Below are positions 43,849 to 52,447 of a DNA stretch of 64,000 nt, piece by piece. The stretch is from Lysobacterales bacterium 63-13. GTDB taxonomy: Bacteria; Pseudomonadota; Gammaproteobacteria; Xanthomonadales; Rhodanobacteraceae. Location: positions 1 through 64,000 of the forward strand of contig MKWR01000024.1 in NCBI GenBank assembly GCA_001899855.1, in the 5' to 3' direction. A model generated the notes under the pieces. That model saw only the letters and a list, made by a program, of their open reading frames with translations. It was not told the DNA's origin and ran no database searches. Position numbers and translations under genes: made by a program. Numbering within the stretch: the stretch's first letter is position 1; each line of letters opens with the position of its first letter.

Positions 43849-45087
43849 TCACATGCAGATTCGAGTTGTGTGGCACCCCAGTATTCCCGCCCCTCCCATC
43901 ACACCTTCTGGACTTCCTCCCACACCAAGAAAACCTCTTGAGACCGATGTACCACTGGTACTTTGCATCACCTGTCCCTGGCCTGCTATTCCCGCGCCGC
44001 CGATCCAATACGCACCCACGCTCGACTCCCCTCCTGAACAGATTTCCCCGGTTCCAAAGCTACCGGTAAATCCAAGCTCACCCTGCAATGGAATTCCAAG
44101 TCCGCCACCATTACATACCGTGCCATAAATACAGATATTTCCTTTAGTATCTACAGCAATGCCAGAGTCGGCCGATCCTGCCATCACGAACGCTTGGCCA
44201 AAGCCACCGGCACCGAACGAGAAGTTGTAGGTCACTTCTCCTCGCTGGTGGGCGTAGAATGATTCGCGCATTGGACCAGCTGGATACGTCCAAGGCCCTA
44301 CGCCTTCTAAACCAAATGGGTCCACGATCGAAATCGGATTCCCTGCAACATAGGCATACGTATTCAACCCACCCGCCAATCCAATTGGATCGCTCTGCAG
44401 ATAGCGCCCGGTGACCGGATCATAGTCCCGGAATCCGTTGTACCAGGTCCCCGTCTCGGCATCACGGATCTGCCCGGGGAAACCGAGGTTCAGGCCGCCG
44501 AATCCATCCAGGGTCACCGTGCTGTCGAACGCTTGATTGGAGGCGCGCCAGACGACAGCCTTTGATTGATTGGTCACAACCTCGGGCCTGCCAAAGTGAT
44601 CGCCGTGGATGAAATAAGGGACATTTGCCTTCATTACCGCGATGGGTTCGCCACCAAGCCATGCAAACTGGCTCAATCCATTCACTGTATCGTAGTCCAC
44701 CACGGTGGCACCCGATGGATCGTAGGCGAACACGCTCTGCACGACGCTCCCGCCCGCCGTGACCCGCTTGTACATTCGCTGCCCCATTGCATTGATGCGG
44801 TAGTCCACCGTAGTTGCGCCGATCGTTGCCGTGCGCAGTCGATTGAACACGTCATACGTGAATGTCTTTCCCGCCATGCTCGTGACATTGCCGTTGTTGT
44901 CATGGCCATAACTGCGCGCCGTGGCGCCAGTGAGGTTGGCAAGCCGATTGCTTCCGGGGGGAGTGACATAATTGGTTGTTGATCCGCCCAGGCTATGCGT
45001 CATTCGGTTGCCGTTTTCATCGTAAGTGTAGCCCCGATTGCCGGATGCGGAAGTCCGCCAAGCAATCGGAGACACGACAACAACCAA
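43849..45087 (-). CDS. 5'-truncated Rhs core with variable tip C
   Basis: 412 residues. The Rhs/YD-repeat part (about 18-260) includes [43 protein letters not shown] and the diagnostic core end [21 protein letters not shown], closing with VDPFGLE at 44306-44323. After that point comes a ~152-residue Gly-rich, Cys-containing variable tip ([33 protein letters not shown]) ending CHTTRICM. The core is nearly identical to that at 46960-47680. The long N-terminal shell of a full Rhs protein is missing: homology begins at ASGN(R)GYTYDENG, and the first ~14 residues look like junction sequence. It may be a silent tip cassette. Function of the tip unknown. Confidence 0.75.
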   Translation of the reverse strand: MVVVVSPIAWRTSASGNRGYTYDENGNRMTHSLGGSTTNYVTPPGSNRLANLTGATARSYGHDNNGNVTSMAGKTFTYDVFNRLRTATIGATTVDYRINAMGQRMYKRVTAGGSVVQSVFAYDPSGATVVDYDTVNGLSQFAWLGGEPIAVMKANVPYFIHGDHFGRPEVVTNQSKAVVWRASNQAFDSTVTLDGFGGLNLGFPGQIRDAETGTWYNGFRDYDPVTGRYLQSDPIGLAGGLNTYAYVAGNPISIVDPFGLEGVGPWTYPAGPMRESFYAHQRGEVTYNFSFGAGGFGQAFVMAGSADSGIAVDTKGNICIYGTVCNGGGLGIPLQGELGFTGSFGTGEICSGGESSVGAYWIGGAGIAGQGQVMQSTSGTSVSRGFLGVGGSPEGVMGGAGILGCHTTRICM

Positions 45088-45090
45088 AAG

Positions 45091-45558
45091 TCAGGGCAAG
45101 TCTGGAGTACATACCTTTACTTTACTCCTGTACGCATCCAACTGATCCCGAGCCATCACGCTCCCCAGTTTTGTTGACGACTCCAGCCATGCCAGCGCTT
45201 CCCCCATTTCAGCGCAGTGATGACTCTCTCTCAATAAAAACCACATGTTGTACTGCGCTATTGAATCGCCGCCCAAAGCAGCAATAAGCAACCAATACCT
45301 GTACTTTAGAAAATCTTTTTTTGCGTCGAAGTGCCTTGATAATCGAAAAGCCGCATCGCTATCCCCGTTCTCGGCACGGCCAGCAAGCTCCTTCACTTGC
45401 CTGTCTTGAAGAATTGCTCCCTTCGATATGGCCACAGCATCTGACACAAAAATTATCGGTGCTGGTTCCGATGCTGGGAGGTTCGGCAGTACTTCCTGGG
45501 CCCTTAGCGCACATGGAAAGCACACCAGAGCACAAGCAAGCATCAAAGTCTTTTCCAC
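45091..45558 (-). CDS. Exported Sel1-repeat-like protein, candidate immunity protein for toxin remnant B
   Basis: 155 residues with a signal peptide (MEKTLMLACALVCFPCALRAQ). Helical repeats of Sel1/TPR style follow: VKELAGRAENGDSDAAFRLS, then RYWLLIAALGGDSIAQYNMW and ALAWLESSTKLGSVMARDQL. Its ATG overlaps the stop of the toxin fragment (TGATG), as expected for a toxin-immunity pair. Base composition is AT-richer than the chromosome around it. The immunity role is inferred from context. Confidence 0.6.
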   Translation of the reverse strand: MEKTLMLACALVCFPCALRAQEVLPNLPASEPAPIIFVSDAVAISKGAILQDRQVKELAGRAENGDSDAAFRLSRHFDAKKDFLKYRYWLLIAALGGDSIAQYNMWFLLRESHHCAEMGEALAWLESSTKLGSVMARDQLDAYRSKVKVCTPDLP

Positions 45559-45842
45559 TATTGACCCCCAGCATGGAAATCAACCCACCGACCTGGATCG
45601 TTCAAGTTTTTGTTGCCGCTACCATCGTAGCCATAAATTCCCTGAAATGGCGCAAAAGGTGAGAATGCTATCCAAACCGCCTTATCAGGCGCACGGACAC
45701 TCATCTGAAGAATGCTTGACAAGGTTTGCGCGGGAATTTCCCCTGCACGATTTTTCGACCCAACCTCACAGGAATATACCTGAACTACTCTATAGGAAGA
45801 TAAATTTGGCGTGTCTTTCCTAATCTGCTCTGCCAGTTGCAT
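45558..45842 (-). pseudogene. C-terminal remnant of a displaced Rhs toxin tip (tip B)
   Basis: 94 residues with no Rhs core in front. The segment YRVVQVYSCEVGSKNRAGEI, then SVRAPDKAVWIAFSP and a final GRWVDFHAG, resembles the C-terminal ends of Rhs toxins with a caspase/C80-peptidase-like SCxxG turn (from memory; function uncertain). Coding similarity appears to break at about 45838-45842, where an unrelated plus-strand fragment begins. It is best read as a toxin tail separated from its core by recombination. Confidence 0.5.
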
Positions 45843-46015
45843 CGGAGCAACGCGAACACCGCAACTTCGACGACGCGCAGCGCGCCGGCGCGGCGTGGCT
45901 GCAACAGCACGGCGGCGACGGCATCGACCAGTGGATGGCGCAAGCGGCGCAGGCTTTGCGGCGCATGGGCTGGGATCACGACTACCGCAACGCGATCAGC
46001 AAGCGCGGGTTCTGA
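45824..46015 (+). pseudogene. Unrecognised gene fragment on the opposite strand, without a start
   Basis: A GC-rich frame of 63 codons with no early start codon, ending at TGA 46013-46015. It reads SALPVASEQREHRNFDDAQR, then AGAAWLQQHGGDGIDQWMAQ and a basic C-terminus (ALRRMGWDHDYRNAISKRGF). Codon use is like chromosomal genes and unlike the AT-rich Rhs cassettes on both sides, and it runs opposite to them. It looks like the 3' end of a foreign or former chromosomal gene trapped inside the island. I cannot name its family. Confidence 0.4.
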
Positions 46016-46041
46016 CGGCAACAACAAACAGCGGCTAAGAA

Positions 46042-46066
46042 GAAGCCCCGCGATGTGCGGGGCTTC
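46042..46066 (-). terminator. Hairpin terminator after candidate immunity gene A
   Basis: GAAGCCCCGC-N5-GCGGGGCTTC, a perfect 10-bp stem, followed on the minus strand by TTCTTAG. It lies 18 bases past the end of the 46084-46509 gene. Confidence 0.7.
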
Positions 46067-46083
46067 GATGGATCCAATTCGGA

Positions 46084-46509
46084 TTACAAGTTGCCGCAAT
46101 ACGAAGAATAATTTCCCCAGCTAGCTTCCAAGTAGTAGCTGCGGCGATCACCCGACAGCAAAGTTGGACCAACCACTTTAAGAACCATTGGACTTTTACA
46201 AAACACCGCAGTTCGGATAAGTCGCGTATCAGTTTTCTTCCAGCCAAGTTGCGTCACGTTATTAGCGATGTCTGTTCCCGCATCTTTCCCAGAAGAAATG
46301 ACTGTTGTGCTCGCAGCCGCGTAAATCGTCTTATCCAGGAAATCCACTTTGCCACTTTCATATGCGTGCGGTATCGCAGATAACAAGGACGTTTTAATCT
46401 GCTCGTTGCTCGGCCTTGGCTGCTTCGTGTTGTTCGAAATACTTCTGAACACTAGGAAGCCGATTCCAGCAATCGCCAACGCACCTATGACATTGATCCA
46501 AATTTTCAT
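46084..46509 (-). CDS. Membrane-anchored small protein, candidate immunity protein for Rhs tip A
   Basis: 141 residues with one N-terminal membrane helix (INVIGALAIAGIGFLVFRS) and a soluble domain containing two cysteines (AVFCKSP and YCGNL), probably periplasmic. Its ATG immediately follows the TGA of the Rhs tip gene (TGAATG). Position and topology suit an immunity protein acting in the periplasm or membrane (inference). It is not recognised by sequence and is AT-richer than the chromosome. Confidence 0.6.
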   Translation of the reverse strand: MKIWINVIGALAIAGIGFLVFRSISNNTKQPRPSNEQIKTSLLSAIPHAYESGKVDFLDKTIYAAASTTVISSGKDAGTDIANNVTQLGWKKTDTRLIRTAVFCKSPMVLKVVGPTLLSGDRRSYYLEASWGNYSSYCGNL

Positions 46510-48015
46510 TCACCAGCCCCAGCCAGTCTGAATAATGGGACCGCTCCCGACGGTGCCAGGCGAAACCTCTACCCCAGTGCCAAAGCCGAACAACACGGCC
46601 CCGCCTGTTCCAGGGGAGTATTCATATCCTCCGCCAATCAACGCATGTGCGGTTGCGGAATATGAAAGTCCCGTGATTTGTTTGTCGGCTGCAGCCGCTT
46701 GTTGATCCCGAGTGGGGCATTGCTTCAACAAATTTGCGCTATTGACCGACACGCCCAGCCCTCTAACAGGGTTTGGATACCCCCGGGAAATTCCCGCCGA
46801 TCCGTAAAGATTACCGCTACGGCTCAGCGTGAGGCTGCCAGAGAACACATAGAGCGACACCGATAGTTGGATGTAGTCCGCTCTTTGATTCCATGGGACA
46901 TTCCCGGGCGTCTGCCCGAGCGAATACTGTGGCGACTCCAACCCCAACGGGTCGGTCAAGCTAACCGGATTCCCACCCACATACCCATACGTATTCAACC
47001 CACCCGCCAATCCAATCGGATCGCTTTGCAGATAGCGCCCGGTGACCGGATGATAGTCGCGGAATCCGTTGTACCAGGTCCCCGTCTCGGCATCACGGAT
47101 CTGCCCGGGGAAACCGAGGTTCAGGCCGCCGAATCCATCCAGGGTCACCGTGCTGTCAAACGCTTGATTGGAGGCGCGCCAGACGACAGCCTTTGATTGA
47201 TTGGTCACAGCCTCGGGCCTTCCCAGGTGATCGCCGTGGATGAAATAGGGGACATTTGCCTTCATTACCGCGATGGGTTCGCCACCGAGCCATGCAAACT
47301 GGCTCAGTCCATTCACCGTATCGTAGTCCACCACGATGGCACCCGATGGATCATAGGCGAACACGCTCTGCACGACGCTCCCGCCCGCCGTGGCCCGCTT
47401 GTACATTCGCTGCCCCACTGCATTGATGCGGTAGTCCACCGTAGTTGCGCCGATCGTTGCCGTGCGCAGCCGATTGAACACGTCATACGTGAATGTCTTT
47501 CCCGCCATGCTCGTGACATTGCCGTTGTTGTCATAGACATAACTGCGCGCCGTTGCGCCAGTGAGGTTGGCAAGCCGATTGCTTCCGGCGGGAGTGACAT
47601 AATTGGTCGTTGATCCGCCCAGGCTATGCGTCATTCGGTTGCCGTTTTCATCGTAAGTGTAGCCCCAGTTTCCGGATGCGGAGGTGACGCTGTTCAATCG
47701 CGAGAGTTCGTCATATCCAAAGGTCTGTGACAGGCTGGAATTGACGCCATTGATCAGCGTTGTCATGCGGTTATTGGTGTCGTAGCCATGGGTCAGGTTC
47801 TGGATACCGGTAGCACCTATAACCTTGGTACTGGTGCGCCGACCATTTGTGTCGTACCCAATGTCGCGAACCAGTCCATTGCCATACGTGAAACCGGTCA
47901 TGGGACCCATTGGAGCGTAAGTGATGTTTGTGGCGAGATTCTTCTCCGTCGAGCCATCCCACCATTTGACGCTGCTGACCTTTCCGCGACTGTATTCGTA
48001 TTTGGTGCTTGGGCT
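46510..48015 (-). pseudogene. 5'-truncated Rhs core with variable tip A
   Basis: About 500 codons of Rhs sequence. YD repeats start at STKYEYSRGKVSSVKWWDG and continue through [54 protein letters not shown] and [21 protein letters not shown] to TDPLGLE (46937-46954). A ~142-residue Gly/Ser-rich tip follows, ending GPIIQTGWGW. Rhs similarity stops abruptly at about 48015, where sequence of a GspE/PilB-type ATPase gene begins on the other strand. There is no authentic start codon (ATG 48105 lies in the ATPase stump). Full Rhs proteins exceed 1000 residues, so the shell is lost. The tip type is glycine-rich and of unknown activity. Confidence 0.75.
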
Positions 48016-48021
48016 GTTCGG

Positions 48022-48213
48022 CACCAGGCAGTGTATGAACTGCTGGTGATGACGCCACGCCTGCGCCGGCTCGTCGTGCCCGGCGCCGATGCGGAAGCCC
48101 TGCATGCGGCGGCGATCGTCGAAGGCATGGTGCCGATCACCCAGGCGGCCCTTGCCCTCGCCCGCAGTGGCGTGATTTCGCTGGCCGAGGCCTGGCGAGT
48201 CCGCAGCGACTAA
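48022..48213 (+). pseudogene. C-terminal stump of a GspE/PilB-family secretion ATPase
   Basis: The frame reads [20 protein letters not shown], then an [20 protein letters not shown] segment and [12 protein letters not shown] before TAA. This matches the conserved C-terminal end of type II secretion/type IV pilus ATPases (YELLxxxxxLRxLI, GMxxLxxxGLxxVxxGxTxLxEVxRV). The Walker motifs and zinc domain are gone; the Rhs island begins exactly where the homology ends. It marks a deletion or insertion that removed most of an ATPase gene. Confidence 0.7.
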
Positions 48214-48281
48214 GGATCCTGCGGTGGCAATACGCCTGGCTGGCTGCCGCCGGTGCGTGCGTCGAGGCCATTCATCCCTTC

Positions 48282-48302
48282 ATCGCGAATAAGCGATATA
48301 CT
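48282..48302 (+). promoter_or_regulatory. Candidate methionine-cycle operator overlapping the ahcY -10 box
   Basis: The palindrome ATCGC-GAATAA-GCGAT (48282-48297) runs into TATACT (48297-48302), a good -10 element. The same 16-bp palindrome type, ATCGC-GATGAA-GCGAT, lies ahead of metF. Position over the -10 box predicts repression. The regulator is unknown from this window; an ArsR-type SahR-like repressor is one possibility (inference). Confidence 0.55.
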
Positions 48303-48315
48303 GCGCGACCTTTTT

Positions 48316-48400
48316 GCTGCCGAGGGGCGCTGCAGGTCGAATCGCCAAGGCGATTCCGAACTCAGGCTCGGCCTGCAATTCCCGTACAACGGCGCCCGCC
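48316..48400 (+). promoter_or_regulatory. S-adenosylhomocysteine (SAH) riboswitch of ahcY
   Basis: The consensus elements are present in order: GCCGAGGGGCGCTGC, CAGGCTCGGC and CAACGGCGCCC. P1 pairs GCCGAG (48319-48324) with CTCGGC (48367-48372), and the pseudoknot pairs GGGCGC (48325-48330) with GCGCCC (48392-48397). It ends just before the ribosome-binding site GGAG (48411-48414). This is an ON switch: SAH binding should expose the site and raise AhcY, which removes SAH. Confidence 0.93.
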
Positions 48401-48422
48401 CCAATGCAACGGAGCGAACCGC

Positions 48423-49853
48423 ATGAATGCCGTAGTAAAAAACCCCACGAACGCTGATTACAAGATTGCCGATATTTCCCTGGCCGACTTCGGGCGCAAG
48501 GAAATCGACATTGCCGAGCACGAGATGCCGGGCCTGATGTCGATCCGCAAGAAGCACGCCGCCACGCTTCCGCTGAAGGGCGTGCGCGTCACCGGATCGC
48601 TGCACATGACGATCCAGACCGCGGTGCTGATCGAGACACTCAAGGACGTCGGTGCCGACGTGCGCTGGGCTTCCTGCAACATCTTCTCGACCCAGGACCA
48701 TGCCGCCGCCGCGATCGCCGCGACGGGCACGCCGGTGTTCGCGTGGAAAGGCGAAACCCTCGAGGAATACTGGGACTGCACGCTCGATGCGCTGACTTTC
48801 CCCGGTGGCAAGGGCCCGCAGCTGGTGGTCGATGATGGTGGCGATGTCACCTTGCTGATCCACAAGGGCTTCGAGCTGGAAAACGGTTCGAAGTGGGTCG
48901 ACGAAGCCGCTTCCTCGCACGAGGAGCAGGTCATCAAGAACCTGCTCAAGCGCGTCGCCAAGGAGCGCCCGGGCTTCTGGCACGAGGTGGTCAAGGACTG
49001 GAAGGGTGTTTCCGAGGAAACCACCACCGGCGTGCATCGCCTCTACCAGATGCTGGAGGCCGGCAAGCTGCTGGTGCCGGCGATCAATGTCAACGATTCG
49101 GTGACCAAGTCGAAGTTCGACAACCTCTATGGCTGCCGCGAGTCACTGGCCGATGGCCTCAAGCGCGCCATGGACGTGATGCTGGCCGGCAAGCTGGCGG
49201 TGGTCTGCGGCTATGGCGATGTCGGCAAGGGCTGCGCGCACAGCCTGCGCGCCTACGGCTCGCGCGTCGTCGTCACGGAAATCGATCCGATCAACGCGCT
49301 GCAGGCGTCGATGGAGGGTTTCGAGGTCAACACCGTCGAATCGACCCTCGGTCGCGCCGACATCTACGTGACCACGACCGGCAACAAGGATGTGCTGACC
49401 ATCGAGCACCTGAAGGCGATGAAGGATCAGGCCATCGTCTGCAACATCGGCCACTTCGACAACGAGATCCAGGTCGATGCGCTGAACAAGCTGGCCGGCG
49501 TGAAGAAGGTCAACATCAAGCCGCAGGTCGACAAGTACGTCTTCGCCGATGGCCATGCCCTGTTCCTGCTGGCCGAGGGCCGCCTGGTCAATCTCGGTTG
49601 TGCCACCGGCCACCCGAGCTTCGTCATGTCGAACTCGTTCTCCAACCAGACCCTCGCCCAGATCGACCTGTGGGCAAACAAGGACAGCTACGAGAACAAG
49701 GTCTACATCCTGCCGAAGAAGCTCGACGAGGAAGTCGCCCGCCTGCATCTGGAAAAGATCGGCGTCAAGCTGACCACGCTGAGCCAGGAACAGGCCGACT
49801 ATCTCGGCGTGCCGGTCGAAGGCCCGTACAAGCCCGAGCACTACCGCTACTGA
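48423..49853 (+). CDS. ahcY: S-adenosylhomocysteine hydrolase
   Basis: Splits SAH into adenosine and homocysteine, an NAD-dependent reaction. 476 residues. The substrate domain starts [21 protein letters not shown], with [20 protein letters not shown]. The NAD-binding site is [14 protein letters not shown]. The C-terminus ends KPEHYRY, the conserved end needed for NAD exchange between subunits. GGAG precedes the ATG by 8 bases. It is regulated by the SAH riboswitch and a candidate operator. Confidence 0.98.
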   Translation: MNAVVKNPTNADYKIADISLADFGRKEIDIAEHEMPGLMSIRKKHAATLPLKGVRVTGSLHMTIQTAVLIETLKDVGADVRWASCNIFSTQDHAAAAIAATGTPVFAWKGETLEEYWDCTLDALTFPGGKGPQLVVDDGGDVTLLIHKGFELENGSKWVDEAASSHEEQVIKNLLKRVAKERPGFWHEVVKDWKGVSEETTTGVHRLYQMLEAGKLLVPAINVNDSVTKSKFDNLYGCRESLADGLKRAMDVMLAGKLAVVCGYGDVGKGCAHSLRAYGSRVVVTEIDPINALQASMEGFEVNTVESTLGRADIYVTTTGNKDVLTIEHLKAMKDQAIVCNIGHFDNEIQVDALNKLAGVKKVNIKPQVDKYVFADGHALFLLAEGRLVNLGCATGHPSFVMSNSFSNQTLAQIDLWANKDSYENKVYILPKKLDEEVARLHLEKIGVKLTTLSQEQADYLGVPVEGPYKPEHYRY

Positions 49854-49864
49854 GCAAGCACGAT

Positions 49865-49889
49865 TCCGGCGGGCAGCACGCCCGCCGGA
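49865..49889 (+). terminator. Hairpin after ahcY, without a T tract
   Basis: TCCGGCGGGC-AGCAC-GCCCGCCGGA, a perfect 10-bp stem 11 bases after the ahcY stop. It is similar in style to the hairpins after metK and rubrerythrin. Confidence 0.5.
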
Positions 49890-49985
49890 CCCGATCCGCT
49901 GCTGCCGGCGGTTTCACCAGCGCATGCGCCAGGGCAGGCCACGATCGCCGGCCGGAAACCGGCCCCGCACAATACATATACATCC

Positions 49986-50006
49986 ATCGCGATGAAGCGA
50001 TAGACT
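49986..50006 (+). promoter_or_regulatory. Candidate methionine-cycle operator overlapping the metF promoter
   Basis: ATCGC-GATGAA-GCGAT (49986-50001) followed by TAGACT (50001-50006), a -10-like element. The arrangement is the same as at ahcY, with the palindrome abutting the -10 box. The transcript would start about 20-25 bases before the metF ATG. Confidence 0.55.
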
Positions 50007-50036
50007 GGGTGCCTTGCCGCCGTGGACTGCCCAACG

Positions 50037-50861
50037 ATGTCGATCAGCTTTGAATTCTTTCCGCCGAAGACCGACGAGCAGCGCCAGGGCCTGGAAAACG
50101 CCGTCCGCCAATTGAAAAGCGTGGCGCCGGACTATGTCTCGGTGACCTTTGGCGCAGGCGGCTCGACACTGAATTACACGGTCGAGGCGGTCAGGAACCT
50201 GCGCCAGCAGCACGGTCTCGATGCCGCACCGCACCTTTCCTGCATGGGCGGCTCGCGCGCAGAGATCCGCGCCCTGATCGCCGAATACCGGGCACTCGGT
50301 ATCCGTCGCATCGTCGCCCTGCGCGGTGACCTGCCCTCGGGCATGGCCAGCATCGGCGACCTGCGCTATGCCAGCGAACTGGTCGAGTTCATCCGCGCCG
50401 AGAGCGGCGAGCATTTCCATATCGAAGTCGCCTGCTATCCGGAAGTCCATCCGCAGGCCAGCGACGCACTCGCCGACCTGAGCCACTTCAAGCGCAAGAT
50501 CGATGCCGGCGCGAATGGCGCGATCACCCAGTATTTCTACAATGCCGACGGCTATTTCCGCTTTGTCGACGCGGTGCGCGCGCTGGGTGTCGAAGTGCCG
50601 ATCGTGCCGGGCATCATGCCGATCGCCAACTTCAGCCAGTTGCGCCGCTTCTCCGAGATGTGTGGCGCCGAAATTCCGCGCTGGCTGGCCAAACGCCTCG
50701 GCGCATTCGGCGACGATGCCGCGGCGATCCGCGAGTTCAGCAGCGATGTCGTTGCCGAATTGTGCCGCAAGCTGCTTGCCGGCGGCGCGCCAGGTCTGCA
50801 TTTCTACACATTGAACCGGGCCAAACCGACCCTGTCCATTCTCGAACGCATCGAACGCTGA
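50037..50861 (+). CDS. metF: Methylenetetrahydrofolate reductase
   Basis: A flavoprotein making 5-methyltetrahydrofolate for methionine synthase. 274 residues. It begins with the family motif FEFFPPKTDEQ, followed by VSVTFGAGGST, RRIVALRGDLP, HIEVACYPEVHP, FKRKIDAGANGAITQYFYN and IVPGIMPI. The start at 50037 gives MSISFEFFPP; an alternative start at 50022 adds only five residues. It is separated from ahcY by 183 bases with its own promoter-like region. Confidence 0.96.
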   Translation: MSISFEFFPPKTDEQRQGLENAVRQLKSVAPDYVSVTFGAGGSTLNYTVEAVRNLRQQHGLDAAPHLSCMGGSRAEIRALIAEYRALGIRRIVALRGDLPSGMASIGDLRYASELVEFIRAESGEHFHIEVACYPEVHPQASDALADLSHFKRKIDAGANGAITQYFYNADGYFRFVDAVRALGVEVPIVPGIMPIANFSQLRRFSEMCGAEIPRWLAKRLGAFGDDAAAIREFSSDVVAELCRKLLAGGAPGLHFYTLNRAKPTLSILERIER

Positions 50862-51079
50862 CGGAGTTGTCGCAAAAGAACCCGCGGCCTTATGGCTTCG
50901 TCCGGTAATGAGCAGGACTTTGCTCTATCTCCTGCCCTTGGTGGGTCCGATCTTTGATCGAACATTGCTGCCCGGCTGGAGGAGAAGTGTCAGCGCACAG
51001 CGCTGACCCACAAATCCCGGCTGGTGCTGGCTGCCCGTGCCCTTGGTGGCTTCTCAATAACGACTATTTCCGGGCCTAA
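50862..51079. other. Convergent intergenic region with a short palindrome
   Basis: Between metF and murD2, which converge. It contains GTCAGCGC-ACA-GCGCTGAC (50989-51007), an 8-bp stem, and no convincing reading frame. It may serve as a two-way transcription stop. Confidence 0.4.
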
Positions 51080-52447
51080 TCAACAGGCGATGCCGAGACC
51101 TTCGATCTGCCCGATCAAGCCGGCATCGAATCCGGCCAGCTCCGCAAATGCGCGCCCGCGTGCGGCGTAATCGTGGAACTGGTCGAAGCTTGGCGCGCCG
51201 GGTGAAAGCAGGATCGTTCCGCCGATCGGCGTCTGCTTGCGCGCCAGGGCCACGGCTTCGGCGAGGTTAGCCACGCAATCATGCTGTCCACCATAGGCGT
51301 CGTCGAGCAAGGCATGGATGCGCTTGCCATTGGCACCGTTGGCGATGATCGCGTGCGGCGGATGATGGCGCACATGCTCGGCAAACACGCTCCAGTCGAG
51401 GCCGCGATCATGGCCACCGACAATCACGCTGACCTGGCTCCCATGCAGGCTGCGCAGCGCTTCGATGGTCGCCTGCGGGGTGGTGGCGATGCTGTCATCG
51501 ATCCAGGTCACGCCATCGCGCACGCCAAGTGTCTGCAAGCGATGCGGCAAGGGCTGGAACGTCACCAGGCTTGCGGCTGCGGCGAGTGCATCTTCGCCAA
51601 CGGCCTCGAGCGCGGCGAGTGCGGCGCAGGCATTCAGGGCGTTGTGCGATCCAGGCAAGTGCAGCCGTGACCGCTCAAGGACGCGCTGCGTGCCACGCAT
51701 GATGAATTCGCCATCGACATGCCAGCCTTCGGCCGTCGCGAAAAACAGGCGCTGCGGATGCCCTGCGGTATGCGTGCGCAATGTTGCTTGCGTGGCGTTG
51801 AGCAGGACCCGTTCGGCTGCCGCAGCCAGGGCCAGCTTGTCGCGCACGTAGCGCTCGCGACTGCCATGCCAGTCGAGGTGCTCCTCCTCGATGTTGGTGA
51901 TCACGGCCAGTTGCAGTCGGCTCGCCTCGCGCGTCTGGAAACTCGACAGCTCGATCACCCACCAATCGGGTTCCTGCGGCGGATCGAGCAACTCCAGCAC
52001 CGGCAAGCCGATGTTCCCGGCCAGCGCCGTGCGCCGGCCAAGGCTGCGCAGCAGGTGTGCGATCAGTGCACTGGTGGTGCTCTTGCCCTTGGTGCCGGTG
52101 ACTGCAATCACGCGGGAATGCGCATGTTCGGCAAACCACAGCGCCGTCGCCGAGGTGAAGCGCGTGCCTTTGCGCTGCGCTTCAAGCAACTCCTCCCGAT
52201 AGGCACTGATGCCCGGCGACTTGATGACGATGTCGAATGCCGAAAGATCCGCCGCCGTCGGTGCCTCGGTGACATGACGATCCTGCGCCTGATTGCTGGC
52301 CAGGGTTTGCGCCTCGGCAGCGCTGCAGAATACGGTCAGCGGCAACTCCGGCAAGCGCCGGCGCAAGGCCGCATGCGCCGCATGGCCCTCGCGCCCGAGC
52401 CCCCAGATGGCGACGCGAAGCCTGGCGAGATCGGCAATGCGCATCAC
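51080..52447 (-). CDS. murD2: UDP-N-acetylmuramoyl-L-alanine:L-glutamate ligase (MurD2)
   Basis: A Mur-ligase-family protein, 455 residues. It has an N-terminal UDP-binding domain (VAIWGLGREGHAAHAAL), central ATP site TGTKGKST, WVIELSSFQT and NIEEEHLDWH, and a C-terminal domain with HRLQTLGVRDGVTWIDDSIATTP and GGHDRG. In Xanthomonadales, MurD2 adds L-Glu instead of D-Glu, and MurL then epimerises it (established for Xanthomonas). The direct neighbourhood with murL supports MurD2 over ordinary MurD. It is the last gene of the lysAC operon. Confidence 0.9.
   Translation of the reverse strand: MMRIADLARLRVAIWGLGREGHAAHAALRRRLPELPLTVFCSAAEAQTLASNQAQDRHVTEAPTAADLSAFDIVIKSPGISAYREELLEAQRKGTRFTSATALWFAEHAHSRVIAVTGTKGKSTTSALIAHLLRSLGRRTALAGNIGLPVLELLDPPQEPDWWVIELSSFQTREASRLQLAVITNIEEEHLDWHGSRERYVRDKLALAAAAERVLLNATQATLRTHTAGHPQRLFFATAEGWHVDGEFIMRGTQRVLERSRLHLPGSHNALNACAALAALEAVGEDALAAAASLVTFQPLPHRLQTLGVRDGVTWIDDSIATTPQATIEALRSLHGSQVSVIVGGHDRGLDWSVFAEHVRHHPPHAIIANGANGKRIHALLDDAYGGQHDCVANLAEAVALARKQTPIGGTILLSPGAPSFDQFHDYAARGRAFAELAGFDAGLIGQIEGLGIAC

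Noticed and set aside
46867-47613. Plus-strand frames inside the Rhs core (also 44566-44982)
   Set aside because: They are mirror images of the duplicated Rhs core; their mutual similarity only reflects the duplication.
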